Shown: positions 6,024-13,738 of the stretch, one piece after another
Layout of the letters: the number at the start of each line of letters is the position of its first letter
How positions within the stretch are numbered: the stretch's first letter is position 1
NCBI RefSeq assembly: GCF_016863095.1
Contig: NZ_BOOF01000028.1
Coordinates: 1 to 64,000 of the forward strand
Length of the DNA stretch: 64,000 nt
Direction: 5' to 3'
Source of the DNA: Microbispora siamensis
GTDB lineage: Bacteria > Actinomycetota > Actinomycetes > Streptosporangiales > Streptosporangiaceae
Notes under the pieces: model-generated
Seen by the model: the letters and a program-made list of their open reading frames with translations, nothing else
The model's database searches: none
What the model was told of the DNA's origin: nothing
Program-made: the position numbers and the translations under genes

Positions 6024-8012
6024 GTGCTGTCGGGCTGGCTGTGGTGGGTTGTGCCGCTCATCGTGACCGTGGCGCTGTACGGCCTGGCCCTGCGCCAGAC
6101 GGCAGGGGTGGCCGCCGGGGGCGTCGTGGTCGCGTTGGTGCTGACCGCGGGGACGGCGAGCGTCCTCGGGGAGTCACCCAGGTCCGTCACCGGCGTGACA
6201 CTGCTGGCCGCCGGACTCGCCGCGGTCGCCTGGGCCCTGGGCCGGGCGCGGCGGCGCGGCCGGGCGAAACGCCGGGCCGTGGCCGTCTTCCGCGCGGCCT
6301 CGCCCGATGTGCCGGCCGTGGCCGCCGAGGCCGAGCGGCACCGGCTCGCCGCCGAGCTTCACGACACCGCCGCCCACAGACTCACCGGCATCGCGGTCGG
6401 CGCCGCCTCCGCCTTGCGTCTCGCCGACCCGGCTCTCGTGGCCGAGGCGGCCCGGTATGCCGCCGAGACCGGCCGCCTGGCCACCCGGGAACTGGAGCGG
6501 CTGACCACCGGCGACATCGGCACCGGCCTGCCCGATCTCGCCGACGTGGACACCCTGGTCGCGGCATGGCCAGAGCCGCGTCTCACCTACCGCAGAACAG
6601 CCGGGAGCGCCCCGCCTGAGATCGCCGCCGTCGCATGCCGGGTGGTTCGCGAGGCGCTGACCAACGCCCTGCGGTACGCGCCGGGAGGCGCCGTACGGGT
6701 CGGCGTCGACCGCGAACCCGGCCGCCTGGTCGTCACGATCGTCAACGATTCCGGCGAGCCGGTCGTGGACGACGCGGACGTGGCACGTGGACTGGGCGGC
6801 GGATACGGGCTCGCCGGGCTCAGGACGGCGGTGGCCGCCTGCGGAGGGTTCCTGTCCGCGGGGCCGGATGACCGGGGGTGGGCCGTGCGCGCCGAGTTCC
6901 CGCTCACCCCTGACGAGGGGCCGGCATCGACGTCGTACGAATGGCGTGGCCGGCAGGCGTCCGACGCCGCGCTTGCGATCCTCGCGGTGGCGCTGTCCAT
7001 CGGTACGAGCCTGTTGACGGCCGACACGCCCGAGAGCCTCCCCGGAGAGGCCGCCCTGCTGGTGCCGCTCTTCCTCGCGCACGCCCTGCCGCTCGGCCTG
7101 CGCAGGCGGGCGCCGCTTCTCAGCCTGGCGGCGGCGTTGTCGGTCTATCCGGTCCTGCTCGCCGCCGGACTCTTCGGCTGGACGAAGCAGCCCGCAGGGG
7201 ACGTGTTCCTGTGGTGCCTCTGGGTCGAGCTGGCGCTGCTCTACGCGGTGGGCGCGTACGGCCCTCGCGCGCGCCGGCGGTGGGGGGCTCTCGCCACGGC
7301 GGCTGTGGGGGCGACAGGCGGCCTTGCTCTGGCGTGCGGGCCGGGGATCGTGGGAGATCGGGTGGCCGCCTGGGCGGTGCTGGCCCTGGGCGTCGCGGTC
7401 CCGTCGGCGATGGCGTGGGCGCTCGGCCTGACGGTGGGGTCAAGGCGTGCGCGGCGCCATGCGGCCGTGGCCGGGGAGCGGGATCTGCTCGGCCGCGAGA
7501 CGGCGACGGTCGTGCTGGCGGAGCGGAACCGGCTGGCGGCGGGCCTGCGCCGTACGGCCCTGCGACATGCCAGGGCCATCGTGGTCGCGGCGGACGCGGG
7601 GCGGCTGGACAGCGTGCTGGCCGAGGCCAGGGCCGGGCTGGCCGCGCTCAGGGAGTCGCTCGGCGAGCTGCGCCGCCAGAGCGGCGACGACCCGCCCCCG
7701 ACCATCGCCGGAATCGCCCTGCTCGCCGTGCGGCACCAGGGCACCGTCCGGTACGCCGGAGCCCGCCGCGAGGCGTCCCCCAGCGTGGAGGTCGCCGCGT
7801 TCAGGGCGGCCGAGGTGATGCTGCGCGGCTGCACACGGGATGAGCGGGAGATCACCGTGGCCTGCCGCGCCGACGGCGTCGCGGTCTCGGGGCCTTCCGC
7901 CGGCACGGGCGGGGATCGGCGCCTTCGGGCGCTGGCCGACGCGGCCGGAGGTAGCGTCTCGGACGCCGGGGACGGAATGGTGAGGGTGTGGCTTCCGGAG
8001 GTGCTCCCTTGA
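6024..8012 (+). CDS. NarL-type histidine kinase with a second, degenerate kinase half
   Basis: The 662-residue membrane protein is built as two kinase-like halves. Half 1: N-terminal helices, a HisKA_3 dimerisation domain with ERHRLAAELHDTAAHRLTG (phospho-acceptor H) and a HATPase ending GGGYGLAGLR. Half 2: four to six helices (from about 6960 to 7435), then a helix pair whose H-box position reads ERNRLAAGLRRTALRHA without the usual LHD. A region without recognisable N, G1 or G2 boxes follows. The second half should thus be catalytically dead. GTG 6024 is chosen because TAGGCT ends eight bases upstream, a leaderless arrangement. The stop TGA overlaps the TTG start of the response regulator. 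The signal sensed is unknown. Confidence 0.8.
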   Translation: MLSGWLWWVVPLIVTVALYGLALRQTAGVAAGGVVVALVLTAGTASVLGESPRSVTGVTLLAAGLAAVAWALGRARRRGRAKRRAVAVFRAASPDVPAVAAEAERHRLAAELHDTAAHRLTGIAVGAASALRLADPALVAEAARYAAETGRLATRELERLTTGDIGTGLPDLADVDTLVAAWPEPRLTYRRTAGSAPPEIAAVACRVVREALTNALRYAPGGAVRVGVDREPGRLVVTIVNDSGEPVVDDADVARGLGGGYGLAGLRTAVAACGGFLSAGPDDRGWAVRAEFPLTPDEGPASTSYEWRGRQASDAALAILAVALSIGTSLLTADTPESLPGEAALLVPLFLAHALPLGLRRRAPLLSLAAALSVYPVLLAAGLFGWTKQPAGDVFLWCLWVELALLYAVGAYGPRARRRWGALATAAVGATGGLALACGPGIVGDRVAAWAVLALGVAVPSAMAWALGLTVGSRRARRHAAVAGERDLLGRETATVVLAERNRLAAGLRRTALRHARAIVVAADAGRLDSVLAEARAGLAALRESLGELRRQSGDDPPPTIAGIALLAVRHQGTVRYAGARREASPSVEVAAFRAAEVMLRGCTRDEREITVACRADGVAVSGPSAGTGGDRRLRALADAAGGSVSDAGDGMVRVWLPEVLP

Positions 8013-8662
8013 TCAGGGTGACGGTCGCCGACGACCAGGCGGTGGTGCGGGCGGGCATCGCGGCGGTCCTGGACGCCGAACCCGATCTGAGCGTCGTGGG
8101 CCAGGCCGCGGATGGGGAGGCCGCCGTGGCGCTGGCTGTGTCGCTGCGGCCCGATGTGGCCCTCATGGACATCCGGATGCCGGGCCTGGACGGGTTGCGG
8201 GCGACCGCCCGGATCGGCGCGGAAGCGCCGGGCACCCGGGTGGTGGTGCTGACGACGTTCGGCCTCGACGAGTACGTGTTCGCGGCGCTGAGAGCCGGCG
8301 CCGGCGGGTTCCTGCTCAAGGATGTCGAACCGGAGAAAGTCGCCGACGCGGTCCGGGCGGTGGCCTCCGGAGACGCCCTCCTCGATCCGGGGGTCACCCG
8401 ACGCCTCATCGATCGGTTCGCGTCCGAGCCGGAACCTCGTGACCCCGCCGTCCTCGGCACGCTCACCCGGCGCGAGACCGAGGTGCTGACGCACGTCGCC
8501 CGTGGTCTCACCAACGCCGAGATCGGCGAGGTTCTCCGGATCAGCCCCTCGACCGTCAAGGACCACGTCGCGGTGATCCTCGCCAAGCTCGGTGTCCGCG
8601 ACCGCCTCCAGGCGACCATCACGGCGTACGAGACCGGCCTGATCCGTCCGGGCAGCCGCTGA
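8009..8662 (+). CDS. LuxR/NarL-family response regulator
   Basis: The 217-residue cytoplasmic DNA-binding protein has a receiver domain at residues ~1-120 with the acidic pair ADD, the phosphorylatable D in VALMDIRMPG, the switch TT (VVLTTF) and K in LLKD. A GerE/LuxR helix-turn-helix follows at ~150-210 (LTRRETEVLTHVARGLTNAE, STVKDHVAVILAKLG). I favour the TTG start at 8009. GGAGG at 7996-8000 lies eight bases before it, and TTGA fuses start and kinase stop, giving tight translational coupling. The GTG at 7988 is the alternative. It is the partner of the kinase just upstream; the hydrolase gene downstream is the nearest candidate target. Confidence 0.92.
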   Translation: MIRVTVADDQAVVRAGIAAVLDAEPDLSVVGQAADGEAAVALAVSLRPDVALMDIRMPGLDGLRATARIGAEAPGTRVVVLTTFGLDEYVFAALRAGAGGFLLKDVEPEKVADAVRAVASGDALLDPGVTRRLIDRFASEPEPRDPAVLGTLTRRETEVLTHVARGLTNAEIGEVLRISPSTVKDHVAVILAKLGVRDRLQATITAYETGLIRPGSR

Positions 8663-8740
8663 CCCCCCGCCGTACGGCGGGGGTGACGACGGTTCCGCGG
8701 GAGGAGGCCGACGCGGGTTCGGCTTCCTAGCGTGGCTCGC

Positions 8741-10003
8741 ATGAGATCCAACCTGTTGTCCGGCGGCGCGTTGTCGCTCGCCGGGGTGATCGCGGCGGCC
8801 GTGGCCGGGACGGCGGCCTTCGCCGGGACGGCCGCCGCCGTCCCGGCGGTGACGGTGTTCTCCGCGGCCGGCCTCCTCGCGGCGGCGGGAACCGCCTGGG
8901 CGTTCGGGCGGGCCGCGACAAGGCGCCTCGGCAGCCCGCGAGCGCTGTGGCCGTACGTCGCCGGCGTCGTGCTCGTCACGGCCGGGGCCGCGGCCCTCAC
9001 GGTGATGCGCCCCTTCCCCGTGCCGCCGACGGCCGCGGCCCCGCCCGGCGTCTCCCACTGGGACCTGCCCACGGGATCCCGCATCGCCTACGTGAAGATC
9101 GCCGCGTCAGGTAAGCCGCGCCCGACGCCCGTGATCTTCCTGCACGGCGGCCCCGGGACCCCCGGAGAGGGCGTCCCGGAGGCCGGGCGGGAGCTGGCCG
9201 CGGTCGGTTTCGACGTTTACGCCTATGACCAGGTCGGCGCCGGCCGCTCCACCCGGCTGGCCGACGTGACCGGCTACACCGTCGCCCGGCACGTCGCCGA
9301 TCTGGAGGCGATCCGCCGCGCGATACACGCCGAGAAGGTCGTCCTCGTCGGCAGGTCATGGGGCGGGACCCTGTCGGCGGCGTACATGGCCGCCCATCCC
9401 GGCCACGTCGCCAAAGCCGTGCTCACCTCACCGGGCGCGATCTGGGACCCGGCCTTCCCCGGCGGACCGGGCAGTCCCTGGGACCGTCTCCCCCCGGCCC
9501 AGGCCGAACGCGCCGACGAACTGACCTCCGATCCCCGGTTCCTCCTCCAAGCGCTCCTGCTCCAGGTCAACCCGGCTGCCGCGCACGCGCTCGTACCCGA
9601 CGCCGAGGCCGACGCGTACTTCCGCGAACTGCTGCTCACGGCCAAGGACGCCACCGGATGCCCAGGAAGCCCGCCCGCCCCCGTCCACGGCAACCCGCCC
9701 GGCTTCTACAGCAATCAGATGACGTCCGCCGACGCCGCCGCCGTCCCCGACCCGCGTCCGAAGCTGCGCACCGTCCATGTGCCCACGCTCATCGTGCGCG
9801 GCGAGTGCGACTACCTGAAATGGGCGGTCACCTACGATTACCGGCGCACGCTTCCCGAGTCGACCCTCGTCTACGTGCGCGGCGCGGGGCATTCGATCGC
9901 CAACGGCCGCCCCGACCTCTACCGCGACCTGCTCATGACGTTCCTTCTCGACCGCCCGCTGCCGCTCCCGCCGGTCACGTCGGCGGACGAACCCGCCAAC
10001 TGA
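8741..10003 (+). CDS. membrane-anchored alpha/beta hydrolase (S33/proline iminopeptidase type)
   Basis: The protein has 420 residues. Three hydrophobic segments fill the first ~85 residues (around 8-30, 36-55 and 66-85), so the hydrolase is probably tethered to the membrane facing outward. The hydrolase fold has the oxyanion motif HGGPG (near residue 132), the nucleophile elbow GRSWGG (Ser), a late Asp in RGECDYLKW and the catalytic His in GAGHSI. HGGPG with GxSWGG is the pattern of proline iminopeptidases, but substrates cannot be read from sequence. ATG 8741 is preferred over GTG 8732 because TAGCGT ends seven bases upstream (leaderless). It lies 78 bp after the response regulator gene and may be controlled by it. 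Confidence 0.85.
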   Translation: MRSNLLSGGALSLAGVIAAAVAGTAAFAGTAAAVPAVTVFSAAGLLAAAGTAWAFGRAATRRLGSPRALWPYVAGVVLVTAGAAALTVMRPFPVPPTAAAPPGVSHWDLPTGSRIAYVKIAASGKPRPTPVIFLHGGPGTPGEGVPEAGRELAAVGFDVYAYDQVGAGRSTRLADVTGYTVARHVADLEAIRRAIHAEKVVLVGRSWGGTLSAAYMAAHPGHVAKAVLTSPGAIWDPAFPGGPGSPWDRLPPAQAERADELTSDPRFLLQALLLQVNPAAAHALVPDAEADAYFRELLLTAKDATGCPGSPPAPVHGNPPGFYSNQMTSADAAAVPDPRPKLRTVHVPTLIVRGECDYLKWAVTYDYRRTLPESTLVYVRGAGHSIANGRPDLYRDLLMTFLLDRPLPLPPVTSADEPAN

Positions 10004-10045
10004 AACCCTGTCGACCCTGCTGCGTGATCGGCCTACTCTGACCGC

Positions 10046-10381
10046 ATGGCCCATGGAAAGACCTCCTTCGTCTGCTTGCCTTGCCGTGCCTCGTACAAGC
10101 AGCCCTATCCAGGACTGGGCCTTGACGATCGGCTCTGCCCTCGATGCGCTCAGCCGCTCATCCACGTCGGTTCCGCCTTCGCGGCGCCGCGCCGTAGGGA
10201 CAACGCAGGCTGGCGGACGCTCTCGGTGCTGCTGCACGCGGGCGTCCGCTTTCACAAGAGTTGTTGTGGAGGCCCTGGCTACCGCCCGCGCTCGCTCAGC
10301 GAGGTGCGTGCACGCATGACGTACGCCCGCAGAACCGGAGAACCCTTCTCCGAAGCTCTGGTACGCCCCGAACTGCCCTAG
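10046..10381 (+). CDS. small zinc-ribbon-like protein, hypothetical
   Basis: The 111-residue soluble protein has two CxxC pairs, CLPC at residue ~10 and CPRC at ~32, spaced like a zinc ribbon. An additional CC lies near residue 73 in HKSCCGGPGYRPR. A conserved-looking block GWRTLSVLLHAGV and a C-terminal MTYARRTGEPFSEAL follow. I recall similar actinomycete proteins without an established function. The ATG lies six bases after TACTCT (10034-10039), so the transcript is probably leaderless and independent of the hydrolase gene 42 bp upstream. Confidence 0.7.
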   Translation: MAHGKTSFVCLPCRASYKQPYPGLGLDDRLCPRCAQPLIHVGSAFAAPRRRDNAGWRTLSVLLHAGVRFHKSCCGGPGYRPRSLSEVRARMTYARRTGEPFSEALVRPELP

Positions 10382-10439
10382 CCTCCCCGGCTTATCGAGG
10401 CGACGGCCCTCCAGGGCGCCGCCACGATCCGCGCGCGGC

Positions 10440-10467
10440 GTCACACTTCGCTCCCGCCGGTCCTCTT
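10440..10467 (+). promoter_or_regulatory. candidate ECF41 promoter GTCACA-N16-CCTCTT (operon)
   Basis: The -35 box GTCACA and -10-like box CCTCTT are separated by exactly 16 bp, 75 bp before the first NmrA gene. The same -35 with 16-bp spacing and GCTCTT lies before the sigma factor gene at 12721-12748. GTCACA matches the -35 reported for SigJ/ECF41 promoters; the -10 differs from the reported CGTC. The duplicated arrangement supports the two sites being recognised by the ECF41 factor encoded in the cluster. Confidence 0.55.
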
Positions 10468-10541
10468 AGGAGACGTGGCCGTTCCCGTACGCGTACAAGC
10501 GGGCGGGACGGCGTGATCCACGGCGACAAGGAGCACTCGGC

Positions 10542-11426
10542 ATGACCGTTCTCGTCACCGGAGCCACCGGCACCGTCGGCCGGCAGGTCGTCCGCCATCT
10601 TCTCGATCGCGGCCGGAAGGTGCGGGCGCTGACCCGCGACCCCGGCCGCGCCGTCCTGCCGCACGGCGTCGAGGTGGTGGCGGGTGACCTCACCGACGCC
10701 GCCGGCCTGGAGGCGGCCTTCGACGGCGTCACCGCCGTCCACCTGATCAATTTCGGCGTCGGTTATCGGCCTCTCACGAACGGACGCGACATCGTCGCTC
10801 TCGCGGAACGCGCCGGGGTCCGCAAGGCCACGGTCCTGGGCGGCTGGCAGGAGGGCACGCTGGAGCCGGCCGTCAGGGCGAGCGGCCTGGAGTGGACCTT
10901 CCTGCGGCCGCTGCAGTTCATGGCCAACTTTCTGAACGACTGGGGCGAGTCGCTGCGGACCACAGGCCGGGTGCGCGAGCCGTACGGCGATCGCCCGAGC
11001 CCGCCGGTCGACGAGTACGACATCGGCGCCGTCGCGGCGGCCGTGCTGACCCAGGACGGTCACGGCGGCAGGTCCTACCACCTCACCGGCCCCGAGGTGC
11101 TGACCGCGCGGCGGATGGTCGCGATCCTCGCCGAGGCGACCGGCCGCGACCTGCGGTTCGAGGAGCTCACCCCTGACCAGGTGCGCCGCGAGTGGAGCGT
11201 GCCGGGCCGGCGTCCGCCGCTGTCCCTCTTCCGCGCGTTCGCCGAAATCGACGGAGCCGACGAGGCGGACCTGGTGGAGCGCCTGCTGCGGGTGTACGGC
11301 ACGCCCAACGAGCACGCCACCACGCTGACCGACCACGTGGAGCAGGTCGCCGGCCGTCCGCCGCGCACGTTCGCCCAATGGGCCGCCGAACACGCCCGTC
11401 ACTTCCTGCCCACCGACTCGCGCTGA
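10542..11426 (+). CDS. NmrA-like NAD(P)-binding protein 1
   Basis: The 294-residue Rossmann-fold protein belongs to the atypical SDR/NmrA group. The glycine-rich dinucleotide motif VTGATGTVGRQVV is at residues 5-17, followed by an arginine-rich beta2 end (RALTRDP) that favours NADP(H). A canonical YxxxK active site is absent; the corresponding stretch reads VRKATVLGGWQEGTLE. Members act as NADPH-sensing proteins or quinone and flavin-type reductases, so the reaction here is open. It is the first gene of a three-gene operon with a second NmrA protein (20-bp gap) and a DoxX protein. The ECF41 sigma gene follows, and such factors often sit beside oxidoreductase and DoxX genes. Confidence 0.85.
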   Translation: MTVLVTGATGTVGRQVVRHLLDRGRKVRALTRDPGRAVLPHGVEVVAGDLTDAAGLEAAFDGVTAVHLINFGVGYRPLTNGRDIVALAERAGVRKATVLGGWQEGTLEPAVRASGLEWTFLRPLQFMANFLNDWGESLRTTGRVREPYGDRPSPPVDEYDIGAVAAAVLTQDGHGGRSYHLTGPEVLTARRMVAILAEATGRDLRFEELTPDQVRREWSVPGRRPPLSLFRAFAEIDGADEADLVERLLRVYGTPNEHATTLTDHVEQVAGRPPRTFAQWAAEHARHFLPTDSR

Positions 11427-11445
11427 CATAACGAAGGCGAGAACC

Positions 11446-12306
11446 ATGATCCTCATCACCGGAGCGACCGGCGCCGTCGGGCGCCTCGTCGTCCAGCAGC
11501 TCGTCGCCGAAGGCGCCCGCGTACGCGCCGTGAGCCGCTCTCCGCGCGACGCGGCCCTGCCGTACGGCGTGGAGGTCGTCCAGGGCGACCCGGCCCGGCC
11601 CGGCACGATGGCCGACCACTTCAAGGGCGTCGAGGCGCTCTTCCTGCACCCGCGCACCTTCGGCGACTCCGCCGACCGGCTCCTCGCCCTGGCCGCCGAG
11701 CGGGGCGTGCGCAAGGTGGTGGCCCTGTCGGCGATGAACGTCGACGACCCGTTCGAGCTGCAGCCGTCCCGCCTGCGCGGGGACCGGAACAAGGAGGCCG
11801 AGGAGGCGGCCGTCGCCGGCGGCCTGGCCTGGACCAGCCTGCGCGCCAGCGCCTTCGCCGGCAACACCCTGCAGGCGTGGGGCGCGCAGATCCGCGCCGG
11901 AGACGTCGTGCGTTACGTGCACGCGGGCTTCCGGGAATCCGTGCTCGACGAGCGGGATCTGGCCGAGGTCACGGCCCGCGCACTGCTCACCGACGAACTG
12001 GCAGGCCGCCGGCTGGAGCTCACCGGACCGGAGTCGCTGTCGCACGAGGAGATGGTGGCCGTGATCGCCGCCGCGCTCGGCAGGCCCCTGCGCTTCGAGG
12101 AAGTCCCGCCGCGGGCCGTCGCCGCGCACCTGATCGGCAACGGGCTGCCCGAGCCGTTCGTGCGCGCCCTGATGGCCCGGTACGACCACTACGCCGGCCG
12201 CGTCCAGCATCCCCCGACAGGTGAGGTCGGCAAGGTCCTCGGCCGTCCGGCACGGACGTACGGCGACTGGGTGGCCGACCACGTCGACGCCTTCCGGAAC
12301 GGATGA
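11446..12306 (+). CDS. NmrA-like NAD(P)-binding protein 2
   Basis: The 286-residue protein has the same architecture as its upstream neighbour: ITGATGAVGRLVV at residues 4-16 and RAVSRSP at the end of beta-strand 2. Its C-terminal region runs in parallel (LTGPESLSHEEMVAVIAAAL against LTGPEVLTARRMVAILAEAT). The two are therefore tandem paralogues that could form a heterodimer. No YxxxK active site is seen, suggesting redox sensing or an unusual reductase. The RBS GAAGGCGAG lies before the ATG. It precedes the DoxX gene by 8 bp. Substrate unknown. Confidence 0.85.
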   Translation: MILITGATGAVGRLVVQQLVAEGARVRAVSRSPRDAALPYGVEVVQGDPARPGTMADHFKGVEALFLHPRTFGDSADRLLALAAERGVRKVVALSAMNVDDPFELQPSRLRGDRNKEAEEAAVAGGLAWTSLRASAFAGNTLQAWGAQIRAGDVVRYVHAGFRESVLDERDLAEVTARALLTDELAGRRLELTGPESLSHEEMVAVIAAALGRPLRFEEVPPRAVAAHLIGNGLPEPFVRALMARYDHYAGRVQHPPTGEVGKVLGRPARTYGDWVADHVDAFRNG

Positions 12307-12313
12307 GCCTTCG

Positions 12314-12700
12314 ATGCCGACCGCCTACGTCGTCACCGCTCTGGTGACGATCGCTTTCAACACGTTCTCCGGATTCGCGGCCATGACCCGGCTCGCGCCG
12401 ATCATGCGTACCCTCGGCCCCGCGCTCGCCCGAGCCGGTGTGCCGGAGTCGTGGCTGGTGTGGCCGATCGGCGCGCTGAAGGCCCTGGGCGCGCTGGGAC
12501 TCGCGCTCGGGCTGCTCGGCGTGCCCCTCGTCGGCACGGCCGCCGCCGCGGGCCTCGTCCTCTACTTCGTCTGCGCGCTGTACACCCATCTGCGCGTCGC
12601 CGACTTCTCGCCCCAGTTCTACCTGGCGATCGTGTTCCTCGGCCTGGCGGTCGCCACGCTGGCGCTCGATCCCGCCCTCGTGCTGCACGCCACACGCTGA
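12314..12700 (+). CDS. DoxX-like membrane protein
   Basis: The 128-residue protein has four transmembrane helices (approximately residues 4-22, 45-66, 69-90 and 100-120), the layout of the DoxX/DoxD-like family. The motif WPIGALKALGALGLALGLL resembles the family's conserved helix 2. DoxX-type proteins are linked to quinone redox and oxidative stress. ATG 12314 lies 8 bp after the stop of the second NmrA gene; the longer frame beginning upstream overlaps that gene and is not used. It is the third gene of the operon driven from the candidate ECF41 promoter at 10440. Confidence 0.85.
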   Translation: MPTAYVVTALVTIAFNTFSGFAAMTRLAPIMRTLGPALARAGVPESWLVWPIGALKALGALGLALGLLGVPLVGTAAAAGLVLYFVCALYTHLRVADFSPQFYLAIVFLGLAVATLALDPALVLHATR

Positions 12701-12720
12701 TCGGGCAGCCTGAAGCCGAA

Positions 12721-12748
12721 GTCACACTCTCGCGCCCGACGGGCTCTT
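12721..12748 (+). promoter_or_regulatory. candidate ECF41 autoregulatory promoter GTCACA-N16-GCTCTT
   Basis: GTCACA and GCTCTT are separated by 16 bp and end 30 bp before the sigma factor start. Beyond the boxes, the sequence shares further positions with the site at 10440 (GTCACACT, then CCCG and CGG within the spacer, and a GGAG following). Together they suggest one sigma factor driving both the operon and its own gene. Confidence 0.55.
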
Positions 12749-12777
12749 GAGGAGTATCCGTACCGGCAAGGAGTCTC

Positions 12778-13692
12778 ATGATGCGCGAAATCCCCGCGGC
12801 CGACGCCTCCGAGGCGTTCGCCGACCACCGCGAGTTGTTGTTCTCCATCGTCTACAACATGCTCGGCACGGTCGGCGACACCGAGGACGTGCTTCAGGAG
12901 ACCTGGCTGGCGTGGGCGGCACGAGATGTGGCCGGCATCGACAACCACCGCGCGTACCTGGTGCGTGTCGCGGTCAACCAGGCCCTCGCCCACCAGAGCG
13001 CGCTGCGCAGGCGCAAGGAGACCTACCTGGGCCCGTGGCTGCCGGAACCGTTGATCACCGGTCCCGACGCCGCCGAACCCACCGTACGCGCGGAGTCGGT
13101 GTCGATCGCGCTGCTGGTGATCCTGGAGACGCTCACTCCGCTGGAACGGGCCGTGTTCGTCCTGCACGAGGTGTTCGCCTACCAGCACACCGAGATCGCC
13201 GCCATGCTGGACCGCAGCCCGGCCGCGATCCGGCAGATCGCCCACCGGGCCCGCGAACACGTACAGGCGCGGCGTCCGCGCGCCCGGGTCGACCGGCGTA
13301 CGCACCGGGAGGTGACCGAGCGCTTCGTCGAGGCGGCGTTCGGCGGTGACCTTCCCGCGCTGATGGAGATGCTCGCGCCCGACGTCGTCCTGTGGCCCGA
13401 CGGCGGAGGCAAGTCGGCGGCGGGCGGGCCGCGTCCGATCCGTGGCCGCGACAAGGTCGCCCGGGTGGTCGTGGCCAACGCGCGCGGCGGCGTGGACGTC
13501 CGGCATCGCCAGGTCAACGGCGACCCCTCCGTGGTGATCTTCGCGGAGGACGCGCCCCTCGCGGTGATGGTGCTCGACCTCGATCCCGAGGGGAAGCAGG
13601 TGCACGACATCTACGTGGTCAGCAACCCCGACAAGCTCGGATCCATCTCCGGCCACACCACCGAGGGAGGTCCCGGAACCCCCGACCGTTAA
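12778..13692 (+). CDS. ECF41-family RNA polymerase sigma factor with SnoaL-like tail
   Basis: The protein has 304 residues. Sigma-70 region 2 lies at ~13-80 (LLFSIVYNMLGTVGDTEDVL, WLAWAARD) and region 4 at ~125-175 (LTPLERAVFVLHEVFAYQHT, AIRQIAHRARE). Between them is YLGPWLPEPL, matching the YVGPWLPEP linker diagnostic of ECF41. The C-terminal ~110 residues form a SnoaL-like NTF2 fold with VVLWPDGGGK and the terminal NPDKL motif, both typical. In this family there is no separate anti-sigma factor, and the C-terminal extension controls activity in cis. It follows the NmrA-NmrA-DoxX operon and has a matching promoter upstream. The inducing signal is unknown. Confidence 0.93.
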   Translation: MMREIPAADASEAFADHRELLFSIVYNMLGTVGDTEDVLQETWLAWAARDVAGIDNHRAYLVRVAVNQALAHQSALRRRKETYLGPWLPEPLITGPDAAEPTVRAESVSIALLVILETLTPLERAVFVLHEVFAYQHTEIAAMLDRSPAAIRQIAHRAREHVQARRPRARVDRRTHREVTERFVEAAFGGDLPALMEMLAPDVVLWPDGGGKSAAGGPRPIRGRDKVARVVVANARGGVDVRHRQVNGDPSVVIFAEDAPLAVMVLDLDPEGKQVHDIYVVSNPDKLGSISGHTTEGGPGTPDR

Positions 13693-13738
13693 GGCCGCAG
13701 GCGGGCCCTCCTCGTACGCTCGCCTCCGTGGACCTCGG

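Noticed and set aside
7241-9058. 605-codon open frame antisense to the kinase/regulator/hydrolase genes
   Set aside because: It spans three real genes with domain evidence on the other strand and shows only an arginine/glycine-rich shadow composition.
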